24,426 nt of DNA from JBKEDG01 sp047973085 (GCA_047973085.1 JBKEBI010000046.1:1-24426); one strand, 5' to 3'. Shown: positions 6,497 to 14,910, counted from the first letter of the stretch. Program-made: numbers and translations. The notes: generated by a model from the sequence alone, not told the origin.

Positions 6497-6805
6497 ATGG
6501 CAAAAAATATTGTGAGAATTAAGTTAAAGTCTTATGACCATCGTTTGATTGATTCATCAGCTGCAAAGATTGTTGAAACAATTAAGAAAAATGGTTCGGA
6601 GGTAAAAGGACCAATTCCTTTACCAACAGAAAAGCAAATTTACACGATTTTACGTTCACCACACGTGAATAAGAAATCTCGTGAACAATTTGAAATGAGA
6701 ACTCACAAACGTTTAGTTGATGTTGTTAGTCCAAGTAAGGAAACAATTGAAGCATTAACTAGATTAAATCTACCAAGTGGAGTAGAGATCGAAATTAAGT
6801 TATAG
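6497..6805 (+). CDS. rpsJ: 30S ribosomal protein S10
   Basis: First gene of the operon, 102 residues, the normal length. S10 sits in the 30S head and also joins NusB in transcription antitermination. The family segments are visible: IRIKLKSYDHRLID at the N-terminus, VKGPIPLPTEKQIYTILRSPHVNKKSREQFE in the centre (the loop that reaches into the ribosome) and the R-K-R pattern of MRTHKRLVD. AAGGAGG stands 9 bases before the ATG. The upstream leader probably controls the translation or elongation of the whole cluster. It ends in TAG, with rplC starting 18 bases later. Confidence 0.97.
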   Translation: MAKNIVRIKLKSYDHRLIDSSAAKIVETIKKNGSEVKGPIPLPTEKQIYTILRSPHVNKKSREQFEMRTHKRLVDVVSPSKETIEALTRLNLPSGVEIEIKL

Positions 6806-6822
6806 TTTTATGGAGGTAAATT

Positions 6823-7518
6823 ATGAAAGGAATCTTAGGTAAGAAAGTTGGGATGACTCAAGTATTTGATATTAATGATGAATTAGTACCAGTTACAGTT
6901 ATTGAAGTTACTCCTAATGTAGTATTACAAGTAAAGACAGCTGATGCTGATGGTTATGAAGCTATTCAGTTAGGTTATGAGTCTAAGCGTGAGAAAATTT
7001 CTACTAAACAAGAAATTGGACATGCTAAAAAAGCTTCTACTGCTCCTAAGCGCTTCGTTAGAGAAATTCGTTGTGCATCAGGTGAGTACAGCCTTGGGCA
7101 AGAGTTAAATGCTGAAGTGTTTGAAGCTGGAGAAATGGTTGATGTTACTGGAATTTCTAAAGGTCATGGTTTTCAAGGTGTAATTAAAAGACATGGACAA
7201 TCACGTGGGCCTATGGCACATGGTTCTAGATATCACAGACGCCCTGGTTCAATGGGACCAATGAGACCGATGAGAGTTTTACCAGGTAAGAAGTTACCAG
7301 GTCACATGGGTGTTAAGAAGGTAACAATTCAAAATCTTGAAGTTGTATCTATTGATACAGCTAAAAATGTTATGTTAGTAAAAGGAAGTGTTCCTGGACC
7401 TAATAACTCATTCGTAACAATTAAGAGTGCTGTAAAAAATCCTGCTAGTGTTACAGGTAGAGAGTTAGTTAACTACAATAAACCTGCAGCTAAGTCAGAA
7501 GAAGCAAGCGCTGAATAA
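6823..7518 (+). CDS. rplC: 50S ribosomal protein L3
   Basis: A 231-residue primary 23S rRNA-binding protein needed early in 50S assembly and reaching toward the peptidyl transferase centre. The start MKGILGKKVGMTQVFD and the signature GMVDVTGISKGHGFQGVIKRHG-like block (residues about 105-126, here beginning GEMVDV) are typical. The central extension with HGSRYHRRPGSMGP (133-146) holds the glutamine/histidine-rich loop near the catalytic centre. The C-terminus carries a tail (about residue 212 on) rich in K, E, S and A, slightly longer than in many homologues, which makes the protein about 20 residues longer than the usual 209. TGGAGG precedes the ATG. Confidence 0.97.
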   Translation: MKGILGKKVGMTQVFDINDELVPVTVIEVTPNVVLQVKTADADGYEAIQLGYESKREKISTKQEIGHAKKASTAPKRFVREIRCASGEYSLGQELNAEVFEAGEMVDVTGISKGHGFQGVIKRHGQSRGPMAHGSRYHRRPGSMGPMRPMRVLPGKKLPGHMGVKKVTIQNLEVVSIDTAKNVMLVKGSVPGPNNSFVTIKSAVKNPASVTGRELVNYNKPAAKSEEASAE

Positions 7519-7541
7519 TTTAGGGAAAAGGAGGTATTGAG

Positions 7542-8165
7542 ATGCCAAAGATTACAATGTTTGATCAAACAGGTAAGGAAATTAAAGATGTAAACTTGGC
7601 TGATGAAGTTTTTGGGATTGAACCAAATAAATCAGTATTATTTGATGCAATCATTATGCAAAGAGCTTCGCTGAGACAAGGTACACATAAAGTAAAGAAT
7701 AGATCAGAAGTTCGTGGTGGTGGACGTAAGCCATGGAGACAAAAAGGAACTGGTAATGCACGTCAAGGTACAATCCGTGCTCCACAATGGAGAGGTGGAG
7801 GAGTTGTATTTGGACCAACACCGAGAAGTTATAGTTATAAGTTGAATAAAAAAGTTAGAAGATTAGCACTTAGAAGTGCACTAAGTTTAAAAGTATTAAA
7901 TGAAGAAATTAAGTTACTTGATGCTATTAAGTTTGATGCACCTAAGACTAAAGAAGCAATTAATGTTCTAAATAACTTAGATTTAACTAATAAAGTATTA
8001 GTAGTAAGTAAAGAATATAATGAAGAAGCTGCAAGATCTTTTAGAAATATTCCAAAAGTTGCATATACTAGTGTAGATCAAGTAAATGTACTTGAACTAA
8101 CTCATTATGATAATTTATTAATTACTGAGGATGCTGCAAACCATTTAGGGGAGGTGCTTAGTTAA
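7542..8165 (+). CDS. rplD: 50S ribosomal protein L4
   Basis: The 207-residue product lines the nascent-peptide exit tunnel and in several bacteria represses its own S10 operon by acting on the leader RNA. The basic tunnel loop is clear: TRNRSEVRGGGRKPWRQKGTGNARQG-type sequence at about residues 50-76, with RGGGRKPWRQKGTG readily seen. The C-terminal globular part ends in ITEDAANHLGEVLS. AAGGAGG precedes the ATG. Its TAA stop shares its last base with the ATG of rplW (TAATG), implying coupled translation. Together with the structured leader, it is the natural candidate regulator of this operon, although this is not shown by the sequence. Confidence 0.97.
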   Translation: MPKITMFDQTGKEIKDVNLADEVFGIEPNKSVLFDAIIMQRASLRQGTHKVKNRSEVRGGGRKPWRQKGTGNARQGTIRAPQWRGGGVVFGPTPRSYSYKLNKKVRRLALRSALSLKVLNEEIKLLDAIKFDAPKTKEAINVLNNLDLTNKVLVVSKEYNEEAARSFRNIPKVAYTSVDQVNVLELTHYDNLLITEDAANHLGEVLS

Positions 8166-8443
8166 TGAATGCATATGATATTATAAAGGCGCCAATTATT
8201 ACTGAAAAGAATGCGCATCAAATGATGGAAGAAAATGTTTATGCTTTTGAAGTAAACTATAGAGCAAACAAAATTCAAGTTAAAGAAGCAATTGAAGAAA
8301 TTTTTAATGTAAAAGTTGAAAGAGTAAATATCATGAATTGCAAAGCTAAGAAAAAGCGCGTTGGACGTTACGAGGGGAAAACAAATCGTGTACGTAAGGC
8401 GATGATTAAGTTAGCTGATGGAAGCAAGATTGAAGTTATTTAA
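8165..8443 (+). CDS. rplW: 50S ribosomal protein L23
   Basis: A 92-residue protein at the tunnel exit, the docking point for trigger factor and signal recognition particle. It shows the typical N-terminal IIKAPIITEKN, the helix with KIQVKEAIEEIFNVKV and the extended basic arm KAKKKRVGRYEGKTNRVRKAMI that runs toward the tunnel. The start codon overlaps the rplD stop by one base and its Shine-Dalgarno (GGGGAGG) lies inside the rplD coding sequence, so the two are translationally coupled. Confidence 0.97.
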   Translation: MNAYDIIKAPIITEKNAHQMMEENVYAFEVNYRANKIQVKEAIEEIFNVKVERVNIMNCKAKKKRVGRYEGKTNRVRKAMIKLADGSKIEVI

Positions 8444-8465
8444 TTTTATGTAAGGAGGTCAGATT

Positions 8466-9296
8466 ATGGCGATTAAAAAGTATAAAGCGATGACAAATGG
8501 TCGTAGACACATGTCAACATTGACTTTTGAAGAGATTACGACATCTACACCGGAAAAATCGTTATTAACTACTTTAAATAAGAAGAGTGGACGTAATAAT
8601 CAAGGTAAGATCACTGTTCGTCACCAAGGTGGAGGACACAAGAGAAAGTATCGTATCATTGATTTTAAGAGAAACAAAAATGATATTCCTGGTCGTGTTG
8701 CAACGATTGAATATGATCCAAATAGAAGTGCAAATATTGCATTAATTAATTACGCTGATGGAGAAAAGAGATATATTATTGCTCCTGAAGGTTTAAAAGT
8801 TGGAATGGAAATTTTAAGTGGGGAAAGCGCTGATATTAAAGTTGGACACGCTAAAAAATTAAAGGATATTCCAGTAGGTACGGTTATTCACAACATTGAA
8901 ATGAAACCAGGAAAAGGTGGACAGTTAGTTCGTTCAGCTGGTACTAGTGCTCAAATCCTTGGACGTGAAGACAAGTACGTGTTAATCAGATTACAGTCTG
9001 GTGAAGTTAGACTTATCTTAGGTGAGTGTATGGCAACAATTGGTACAGTAGGAAATGCTGATCATGAGCTTGTTAATATTGGTAAAGCAGGTCGTAGTCG
9101 TTGGATGGGTAAACGTCCTACAGTACGTGGATCTGTAATGAATCCAAATGACCATCCACATGGTGGTGGTGAAGGTAGAACTCCAATAGGACGTAAGACA
9201 CCTGTAACACCTTGGGGTAAACCAGCACTTGGACTTAAGACAAGAGATAAGAAAAAAGCGTCTTCTAAGTATATTGTACGTGGACGTAAGAAATAG
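8466..9296 (+). CDS. rplB: 50S ribosomal protein L2
   Basis: A 276-residue, highly conserved rRNA-binding protein required for subunit joining and for peptidyl transferase activity. The C-terminal signature HPHGGGEGRTPIGRKTPVTPWG (about 229-250) contains the histidine that reaches the catalytic region. The N-terminal KKYKAMTNGRRHMS and the middle SGRNNQGKITVRHQGGGHKR are also standard. AAGGAGG precedes the ATG at 8466. The protein ends KYIVRGRKK as expected, so it is complete. A long minus-strand frame opposite its 3' end is a shadow. Confidence 0.98.
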   Translation: MAIKKYKAMTNGRRHMSTLTFEEITTSTPEKSLLTTLNKKSGRNNQGKITVRHQGGGHKRKYRIIDFKRNKNDIPGRVATIEYDPNRSANIALINYADGEKRYIIAPEGLKVGMEILSGESADIKVGHAKKLKDIPVGTVIHNIEMKPGKGGQLVRSAGTSAQILGREDKYVLIRLQSGEVRLILGECMATIGTVGNADHELVNIGKAGRSRWMGKRPTVRGSVMNPNDHPHGGGEGRTPIGRKTPVTPWGKPALGLKTRDKKKASSKYIVRGRKK

Positions 9297-9314
9297 ATTA
9301 AAGGAGGAAGGAAC

Positions 9315-9584
9315 ATGGCTCGTTCATTAAAAAAAGGACCTTTCATTGATGAGCATCTACTAAAAAAGGTAGAAGCACTAAATAGTGAAAATAAGAAAAA
9401 AGTAATTAAGACATGGTCTCGCCGTTCAACAATTTTTCCACAATTTATTGGACATACTGTTGCAGTACATAATGGTAAAGAACATATTCCTGTTTATGTA
9501 ACTGAAGATATGGTTGGTCATAAATTTGGAGAGTTCTCACCTACTAGAACTTATGGTGGACACGGAGATAAGAAGAAAAAATAA
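9315..9584 (+). CDS. rpsS: 30S ribosomal protein S19
   Basis: An 89-residue 30S head protein that works with S13 and contacts tRNA near the A and P sites. The RSLKKGPFIDEHLL start and the signature IPVYVTEDMVGHKFGEFSPTR-type block (about 59-79) are intact. AAGGAGG precedes the ATG. It ends in a lysine-rich tail, GDKKKK, of ordinary length. Confidence 0.97.
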   Translation: MARSLKKGPFIDEHLLKKVEALNSENKKKVIKTWSRRSTIFPQFIGHTVAVHNGKEHIPVYVTEDMVGHKFGEFSPTRTYGGHGDKKKK

Positions 9585-9613
9585 TATTTATTCACGTGAA
9601 AGGAGAATCATTT

Positions 9614-9946
9614 ATGGAATCAAAAGCTTCTGTAAAGACAGTAAGAGTTGCTCCTAGAAAAGTAAGGTTAGTTTTAGATTTAGTTCGTGGTAAAGATATT
9701 TCTGAAGCGGTGGCAATTCTTGATAATACAAATAAAGCGGCTTCGCCTATTGTTAAAAAGTTAGTTCTAAGTGCTGTTGCAAATGCAACTCATAATTACA
9801 ATATGGATGAAGAGAATTTATACATTAAAGAAATCAGAGCGGATGAAGGTCCGACTTTAAAAAGATTTCAACCTAGAGCACAGGGACGTGCATTTAGAAT
9901 CAATAAGCGTACAAGTCACATTAGTGTAATTGTTGCGCAAAGATAA
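9614..9946 (+). CDS. rplV: 50S ribosomal protein L22
   Basis: A 110-residue protein whose extended beta-hairpin lines the exit tunnel near the macrolide site. It begins MESKASVKTVRVAPRKVRL, the family's usual N-terminus, and contains the hairpin with KEIRADEGPTLKRFQPRAQGRA followed by TSHISVIV. I start it at the ATG at 9614: AAAGGAGAA lies 5-7 bases upstream. The frame is open back to a GTG at 9596, but that would place the ribosome binding site inside the gene and add six residues (MKGESF) not typical of L22. Confidence 0.96.
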   Translation: MESKASVKTVRVAPRKVRLVLDLVRGKDISEAVAILDNTNKAASPIVKKLVLSAVANATHNYNMDEENLYIKEIRADEGPTLKRFQPRAQGRAFRINKRTSHISVIVAQR

Positions 9947-9964
9947 GAAAAGGAGGTAGTATTA

Positions 9965-10630
9965 ATGGGACAAAAAGTTAGTCCGGTAGGGCTTCGTGTT
10001 GGTATCAATAAAGGATGGAATTCTAATTGGTATGCTAATAAGGAATACGCAAAGTTCTTACATGAAGATATTCAAATTAGAGAATATATAGAAACAAAAC
10101 TTAAGCAAGCTTCTCTTAGTAGTGTTAACATTGAAAGAAAAGATGATAAAGTTTATGTAAACATTCATACTGCAAAGCCAGGTATTGTTATTGGACGTGG
10201 TGGAGAAGATATTAATAAATTAAAAGATGAGTTAGCAAAATTTACTAAAAAGACTGTTAATTTAAATGTAGTTGAAGTAAAGAATGCTGATTTAGTGGCA
10301 AAGCTTGTTGCTGAAGGTATTGCTAAGCAAATAGAAAATCGTGTTTCATTTAGAGTGGCACAAAAAAGAACAATCCAAAGAGTTCTTAGAAACAGAGAAA
10401 TCAAAGGAATCAAGACATTAGTATCTGGTCGTTTAGGTGGTGCAGATATGGCAAGAAGTGAAGGTTATACTGAAGGAAATGTTCCTCTACATACGCTTCG
10501 TGCTGATATTGATTATGCTTTAGCAGAAGCAGACACTACTTATGGAAAGATTGGAGTAAAGGTTTGGCTTTATAAAGGTGAAGTTTTACCAACTAAAGCT
10601 AATGCTGAAGGTAAGAAGGAGGGTAAATAA
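9965..10630 (+). CDS. rpsC: 30S ribosomal protein S3
   Basis: A 221-residue protein at the mRNA entry channel, with mRNA helicase activity as part of the ribosome. It begins MGQKVSPVGLRVGINKGWNSNWYA. The KH domain carries GIVIGRGGEDINKLKDEL (about 73-90) with the GxxG loop, and the C-terminal domain carries VSGRLGGADMARSEGYTEGNVPLHTLRA-type sequence. AAGGAGG precedes the ATG. The two N-terminal tryptophans are TGG codons, which is relevant to the genetic code question. The lysine-rich end contains the Shine-Dalgarno of rplP. Confidence 0.98.
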   Translation: MGQKVSPVGLRVGINKGWNSNWYANKEYAKFLHEDIQIREYIETKLKQASLSSVNIERKDDKVYVNIHTAKPGIVIGRGGEDINKLKDELAKFTKKTVNLNVVEVKNADLVAKLVAEGIAKQIENRVSFRVAQKRTIQRVLRNREIKGIKTLVSGRLGGADMARSEGYTEGNVPLHTLRADIDYALAEADTTYGKIGVKVWLYKGEVLPTKANAEGKKEGK

Positions 10631-10632
10631 TT

Positions 10633-11052
10633 ATGTTATTACCTAAAAGAACAAAATATCGTCGCCCTCATAGAGTAAAATATGAAGGAAAAGCTAAAGG
10701 TGGTACTGAAGTAAACTTTGGTGAATTCGGATTACAAGCTCAAGAAGGTGCATGGATTACAAATAGACAAATTGAAGCAGCTCGTATTGCGATGACTCGT
10801 TATATGAAGCGTGGGGGGAAAGTTTGGATTAACATTTTCCCACATTTATCTTTAACAAAGAAACCTTTAGAAGTTCGTATGGGTTCTGGTAAAGGTGCTC
10901 CTGATTCATGGGTAGCAGTTGTTAAAGAAGGAAGAATTATGTTTGAAGTTGCTGGTGTAAGTGAGGAAGTTGCACGTGAAGCATTAAGACTTGCTGCACA
11001 CAAGCTACCAATTAAATGTAAGTTCGTTAAAAGAGAAGGAGGTAATAGTTAA
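10633..11052 (+). CDS. rplP: 50S ribosomal protein L16
   Basis: A 139-residue protein that organises the A-site region of the 50S subunit. It starts MLLPKRTKYRRPHRVKYEGKA, with the typical GEFGLQAQEGAWITNRQIEAARIAMTR-type block after it and the GSGKGAPDSWVA signature near residue 83. Its ATG lies 2 bases after the rpsC stop, and the AAGGAGGG is within rpsC. The stop TAA shares a base with the ATG of rpmC. Confidence 0.97.
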   Translation: MLLPKRTKYRRPHRVKYEGKAKGGTEVNFGEFGLQAQEGAWITNRQIEAARIAMTRYMKRGGKVWINIFPHLSLTKKPLEVRMGSGKGAPDSWVAVVKEGRIMFEVAGVSEEVAREALRLAAHKLPIKCKFVKREGGNS

Positions 11053-11246
11053 TGAAAGCAAATGAAATTAGAAATTTAACAGATGATCAAATCATTGCTA
11101 AAGTTGCTGAAATGAAGAAAGAATTATTTGATTTACGTTTCCAACAAGCAACTGGGAATCTTGAGCATACTTCAAAGATTCGTGAAACTAGAAAAACTAT
11201 TGCCAGATTTAAGACAGTTTTAAACGAGCGCAAGTTAAGTAAATAA
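11052..11246 (+). CDS. rpmC: 50S ribosomal protein L29
   Basis: A 64-residue two-helix protein near the tunnel exit beside L23. MKANEIRNLTDDQI and the signature ELFDLRFQQATGNLEHTSKIRETRK-type helix pair are clear. It overlaps rplP by one base (TAATG) with AAGGAGG about 5 bases upstream inside rplP, so translation is probably coupled. Confidence 0.96.
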   Translation: MKANEIRNLTDDQIIAKVAEMKKELFDLRFQQATGNLEHTSKIRETRKTIARFKTVLNERKLSK

Positions 11247-11268
11247 TTTACGAAGGAGGAAAATCCTA

Positions 11269-11532
11269 ATGTCAGAAAGAAATACACGTCGTGAACTTAC
11301 AGGTATTGTTGTAAGTGATAAGATGGATAAGTCAATTACTGTAATGGTAGAAACATATAAGAAACATGCTTTATATGGAAAGCGTATTAAGAGTTCAACT
11401 AAGTTTACTGCTCATGATGAAAATAATGAGGCTAAAGTTGGAGATAAAGTTTTAATAATGGAAACTAGACCGTTATCAAAGAACAAGAGATTTAGACTTG
11501 TGAAGATAGTGGAAAAGGCTGTAATTATATAA
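11269..11532 (+). CDS. rpsQ: 30S ribosomal protein S17
   Basis: An 87-residue OB-fold protein that binds the 5' domain of 16S rRNA early in assembly. It shows RRELTGIVVSDKMDKSITVMVE at the N-terminus and the signature KVGDKVLIMETRPLSKNKRFRLV near the end. AAGGAGG precedes the ATG. Ordinary length. Confidence 0.97.
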   Translation: MSERNTRRELTGIVVSDKMDKSITVMVETYKKHALYGKRIKSSTKFTAHDENNEAKVGDKVLIMETRPLSKNKRFRLVKIVEKAVII

Positions 11533-11559
11533 TAAATAAATCCGAAAGGAGGACAAGTT

Positions 11560-11928
11560 ATGATTCAACAAGAAACGAGACTTAAAGTAGCAGATAATTC
11601 TGGTGCTCGTGAAGTGTTAACAATAAAAGTATTAGGTGGTACAAAGCGTAAATATGCAAATATCGGAGATATTATCGTTTGTAGTGTTAAACAAGCAACA
11701 CCTGGTGGAAATGTAAAAAAGGGTGATGTTGTTAAGGCAGTTGTTGTAAGAACAAAAACTGGTGTGCATAGAAATGATGGTTCTTATGTTAAATTCGATG
11801 ATAATGCATGTGTAATTATCAATGATGCTAAAGGGCCAAAAGGAACGCGTATTTTTGGACCAGTTGCACGTGAGTTAAGAGATAAGCAATTTATGAAAAT
11901 TGTTTCACTTGCTCCAGAAGTATTATAA
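11560..11928 (+). CDS. rplN: 50S ribosomal protein L14
   Basis: A 122-residue five-stranded beta-barrel protein at the subunit interface, forming bridge B8 and the contact for ribosomal silencing factor. It begins MIQQETRLKVADNSGAREVL and contains VVRTKTGVHRNDGSYVKFDDNA and the C-terminal GTRIFGPVARELRDKQFMKIVSLAPEVL block. AAAGGAGG precedes the ATG. Exactly the normal family length. Confidence 0.98.
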   Translation: MIQQETRLKVADNSGAREVLTIKVLGGTKRKYANIGDIIVCSVKQATPGGNVKKGDVVKAVVVRTKTGVHRNDGSYVKFDDNACVIINDAKGPKGTRIFGPVARELRDKQFMKIVSLAPEVL

Positions 11929-11945
11929 TCACAAGGAGGTGCAAT

Positions 11946-12266
11946 ATGAAAATTAAACAAGGTGACTTAGTGCAAGTAATTGCAGGAAGTAGTAAAGATA
12001 AAGGTAAGCAAGGTAAAGTTATTAAGACTCTTGCCAAAAAAGACCGTGTAGTTGTTGAAGGTGTTAAGTTAGTTACTAAACATGTTAAGCCTTCTCAACA
12101 AAATAGCGATGGTGGAATTATTACAATTGAAGCTCCAATTCATGTTTCAAATGTAATGATTGTTGATCCTAAAACAAAAAAACCTACAAGAGTAGGATAC
12201 ACAACAGACAAAAATGGTAACAAGGTACGTGTTACAAAAGCGTCTAACACAATATTAGATAAATAA
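11946..12266 (+). CDS. rplX: 50S ribosomal protein L24
   Basis: A 106-residue assembly-initiating protein that binds the 5' end of 23S rRNA. The N-terminal KOW motif is visible as KIKQGDLVQVIAGSSKDKGKQGKVIK (2-27). The remainder contains EGVKLVTKHVKPSQQN and PIHVSNVMIVDPKTKKPTRVG, both standard. AAGGAGG precedes the ATG. Confidence 0.97.
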   Translation: MKIKQGDLVQVIAGSSKDKGKQGKVIKTLAKKDRVVVEGVKLVTKHVKPSQQNSDGGIITIEAPIHVSNVMIVDPKTKKPTRVGYTTDKNGNKVRVTKASNTILDK

Positions 12267-12284
12267 AAGTAAAGGAGGTTTGTC

Positions 12285-12824
12285 ATGAATCGTTTACAAG
12301 AAAAATATAATAACGAAATTAAGAATAGCTTAGCTGAAAAGTTTCAGTACAAATCAGTGATGGAAATTCCTAAGATTGATAAAATCGTTTTAAATATGGG
12401 AGTTGGAGATGCTGTTTCTAACTCAAAGTTACTAGATGCTGCTGTAGAAGATTTAGCAGTTATCACTGGGCAAAAGCCTATTTTAACAAAAGCAAAAAAA
12501 TCGATTGCGACATTCAAGTTACGTGAAGGTATGCCTATTGGTTGTAAGGTTACTTTACGTGGAGAAAAGATGTACGATTTTCTAGATAAGTTAATTTCAG
12601 TTTCTCTACCTCGTGTAAGAGATTTCCGTGGAATTAGTGCTAAATCATTTGATGGACGTGGAAACTATACTCTTGGAATTAAAGAACAGTTAATTTTCCC
12701 AGAAATCAATTATGATAAGGTTGTTAAGTTACGTGGTATGGATATTGTAATTGTTACTACGGCTAAGAATGATGAAGAATCTAGAGAACTACTTGGATTA
12801 CTAGGAATGCCGTTTAAAAAGTAA
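12285..12824 (+). CDS. rplE: 50S ribosomal protein L5
   Basis: A 179-residue protein that binds 5S rRNA together with L18 and contacts the P-site tRNA and S13. MNRLQEKYNNEI, the family block VMEIPKIDKIVLNMGVGDA, GQKPILTKAKKSIATFKLREGMPIGCKVTLRG and LPRVRDFRGISAKSFDGRGNYTLGI are all present. AAGGAGG precedes the ATG. Normal length. Confidence 0.98.
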   Translation: MNRLQEKYNNEIKNSLAEKFQYKSVMEIPKIDKIVLNMGVGDAVSNSKLLDAAVEDLAVITGQKPILTKAKKSIATFKLREGMPIGCKVTLRGEKMYDFLDKLISVSLPRVRDFRGISAKSFDGRGNYTLGIKEQLIFPEINYDKVVKLRGMDIVIVTTAKNDEESRELLGLLGMPFKK

Positions 12825-12843
12825 AGGCAAGGAGGTTAGTGTA

Positions 12844-13029
12844 GTGGCTAGAAAAGCAATAGTTGTTAAACAACAACGTAAACAAAAATTTCAAGTTAGA
12901 GAATATACAAGATGTGAAAGATGTGGTCGTCCACATTCAGTAATTCGTAAATTTAAACTATGTCGTGTATGCTTTAGAGAATTAGCTTATAAGGGCGAAA
13001 TTCCAGGTGTTACAAAGGCAAGTTGGTAA
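12844..13029 (+). CDS. rpsN: 30S ribosomal protein S14, zinc-binding type
   Basis: A 61-residue short S14 of the 30S head, with two CxxC pairs (CERC and CRVC, separated by 12 residues) that bind one zinc ion. This is the C+ form; the zinc-free C- form is about 89 residues. The start is GTG at 12844, 7 bases after AAGGAGG; translated MARKAIVVKQQRKQKF it matches the family N-terminus. It lies at the usual place between L5 and S8. Confidence 0.97.
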   Translation: MARKAIVVKQQRKQKFQVREYTRCERCGRPHSVIRKFKLCRVCFRELAYKGEIPGVTKASW

Positions 13030-13046
13030 AATAAAGGAGGATTATT

Positions 13047-13445
13047 ATGGCAATGACAGATCCTATTGCAGATATGCTAACACGCATTAGAAATGCAAAT
13101 CAAATGCATTATGATAGTGTTTCTCTTCCAACTTCAAAAACTAAAGTTGAATTAGCAAGAATTTTAAAAGATGAAGGTTATATTCGTGGTTATGAGGTTG
13201 AAGAAGTAGGTAAATTTAAAGAACTAAAAATACATTTAAAATATGGGCGTAATAATGAAAGAGTTATTACAGGAATTCAAAGAAAAAGTAAGCCAGGACT
13301 AAGAGTTTATGCTCAAAGTAATGAATTACCACGAGTTTTAAGTGGGCTTGGGATTGCGATTGTTTCGACTTCAAAGGGAATGATGACAGATCGTGAAGCA
13401 AGAAAACTTAATGTTGGTGGAGAAGTAATTGCGTACGTTTGGTAA
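13047..13445 (+). CDS. rpsH: 30S ribosomal protein S8
   Basis: A 132-residue central-domain 16S rRNA-binding protein, known in enteric bacteria as repressor of the spc genes. MAMTDPIADMLTRIRNAN and the C-terminal signature GLGIAIVSTSKGMMTDREARKLNVGGEVIAYVW are intact. AAAGGAGG precedes the ATG. No enteric-type S8 target is obvious near rplE here. Confidence 0.98.
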   Translation: MAMTDPIADMLTRIRNANQMHYDSVSLPTSKTKVELARILKDEGYIRGYEVEEVGKFKELKIHLKYGRNNERVITGIQRKSKPGLRVYAQSNELPRVLSGLGIAIVSTSKGMMTDREARKLNVGGEVIAYVW

Positions 13446-13465
13446 TATACAGGAGGTAATAATTA

Positions 13466-14002
13466 ATGAGCCGTATAGGAAATAAAATTATTGAAATACC
13501 TGCAGGTGTTACTATTACTAATGAATCTAATTTAATTACTGTTAAAGGACCTAAGGGTGAAAATAGCTTTCAGTTTAGACCTGAAGTTACTATTGATATC
13601 AATGAGGGGAAAATAACAGTTGCGAGAAATAATGAATCTAAGAAAGCAAAACAACTTCACGGTACAACTCGTGCTGTAATTGCCAATATGGTAGAAGGTG
13701 TTTTAAATGGATATCAAAAGGAATTAGAAATTATTGGTGTTGGTTACCGTGCAGCTTTAGAAGGAAAAAAAATTAATTTAAGTATGGGATTCTCTCATCC
13801 AGTATTAATGGATATTCCTGAAGGAATTGAAGTTGAAATTCCAAAAAATACACGAGTTATTATAAAAGGTATTGATAAGCAAATGGTAGGAGAATTCGCT
13901 GCCAATGTGCGAGGTGTTAGACCACCTGAACCTTATAAAGGAAAAGGTATCAGATATGTTGATGAGTATGTTCGTCGTAAAGAAGGAAAAACTGCTGGGT
14001 AA
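13466..14002 (+). CDS. rplF: 50S ribosomal protein L6
   Basis: A 178-residue protein near the sarcin-ricin loop and GTPase centre, needed for late 50S assembly. It begins MSRIGNKIIEIPAGVTI and ends with the family signature RPPEPYKGKGIRYVDEYVRRKEGKTAG. Two related alpha-beta domains are visible, the second around GVGYRAALEGKKINLSMGFSHPV. AGGAGG precedes the ATG. Confidence 0.98.
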   Translation: MSRIGNKIIEIPAGVTITNESNLITVKGPKGENSFQFRPEVTIDINEGKITVARNNESKKAKQLHGTTRAVIANMVEGVLNGYQKELEIIGVGYRAALEGKKINLSMGFSHPVLMDIPEGIEVEIPKNTRVIIKGIDKQMVGEFAANVRGVRPPEPYKGKGIRYVDEYVRRKEGKTAG

Positions 14003-14026
14003 AAGACCCTAGAAAGGAGTTTGTAA

Positions 14027-14389
14027 ATGATTAATAAAAAACCAAGAAATCTTGCTCGTAAAGCTAGACATGACCGTTTAAGAAAGAAGTTAAGTGGAAC
14101 TAGCACGACTCCAAGATTAAATATATTTAGATCAAATGCAAATATATATGCACAAATTATTGATGATGAAACAGGTACAACAATTGTTAGTGCTTCAACT
14201 CTTGATAAAGATTTAGATTGCAAAGGTAAGTGTAATGTAGAATCAGCTACTAAAGTGGGTGAAGCAGTTGCTAAAAAAGCACTAGATAAGAAAATTGAAA
14301 CTGTTGTATTTGACCGTGGAGGATACAAGTATCACGGTAAAGTTAAAGCTATTGCAGAGGCTGCAAGAGAAGCTGGACTTAAATTTTAG
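14027..14389 (+). CDS. rplR: 50S ribosomal protein L18
   Basis: A 120-residue 5S rRNA-binding protein of the central protuberance. The basic N-terminus RKARHDRLRKKLSGTSTTPRLNIFRSNANIYAQIIDD is typical, as is the C-terminal FDRGGYKYHGKVKAIAEAAREAGLKF. GAAAGGAG precedes the ATG. Confidence 0.97.
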   Translation: MINKKPRNLARKARHDRLRKKLSGTSTTPRLNIFRSNANIYAQIIDDETGTTIVSASTLDKDLDCKGKCNVESATKVGEAVAKKALDKKIETVVFDRGGYKYHGKVKAIAEAAREAGLKF

Positions 14390-14403
14390 AAGGAGGAAAC
14401 AAA

Positions 14404-14910
14404 ATGGCTAAACGTAATGACCAAAGAGAACCAAAAGAGTTCGAAGAAAAAGTTGTAAAAATTGGTCGAATTACTAAAGTTTCAAAAGGTGGACGTAGAA
14501 TGCGCTTTAATGCTTTAGTAGTCGTAGGAAATAAAAAAGGTCAAGTTGGTTTTGGAACTGGTAAAGCAAAAGAAGTTCCTGAAGCAATTAAAAAAGCAAT
14601 ACAAGATGCTAAGAAAAACTTAATCAAAGTTCCTATCGTTGATGGTAGAACTATTCCACATGAAATTATTGGAAAGCATGGTGCTGGAAAAGTATTCCTT
14701 AAGCCTGCTGGACAAGGTACAGGTATTATAGCTGGAGGTCCAGTACGTGATGTACTAGAACTTGCTGGTGTTCATGATATCTTAAGTAAGTCTCAAGGTT
14801 CAAATACTCCAATTAACATCGTGCGTGCGACTGTAAATGGACTTGAAAATCTAAGAACAGTTGAACAAATTGCAGAGTTAAGAGGAAAGAGTCCAGAGGA
14901 GATTTTATAA
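14404..14910 (+). CDS. rpsE: 30S ribosomal protein S5
   Basis: A 168-residue protein involved in decoding accuracy and in mRNA entry. Its N-terminal double-stranded RNA-binding-like domain holds EKVVKIGRITKVSKGGRRMRFNALVVVG (16-43), and the C-terminal domain holds GAGKVFLKPAGQGTGIIAGGPVRDVLELAGVHDILSKS. AAGGAGG precedes the ATG. Its TAA overlaps the rpmD start by one base. Confidence 0.98.
   Translation: MAKRNDQREPKEFEEKVVKIGRITKVSKGGRRMRFNALVVVGNKKGQVGFGTGKAKEVPEAIKKAIQDAKKNLIKVPIVDGRTIPHEIIGKHGAGKVFLKPAGQGTGIIAGGPVRDVLELAGVHDILSKSQGSNTPINIVRATVNGLENLRTVEQIAELRGKSPEEIL

Noticed and set aside
9062..9346. Minus-strand frame opposite rplB, and similar ones opposite rpsC, rplF/rplR, rpsK and rpoA
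   Set aside because: Shadows of strongly conserved ribosomal genes; the plus-strand products match their families end to end.
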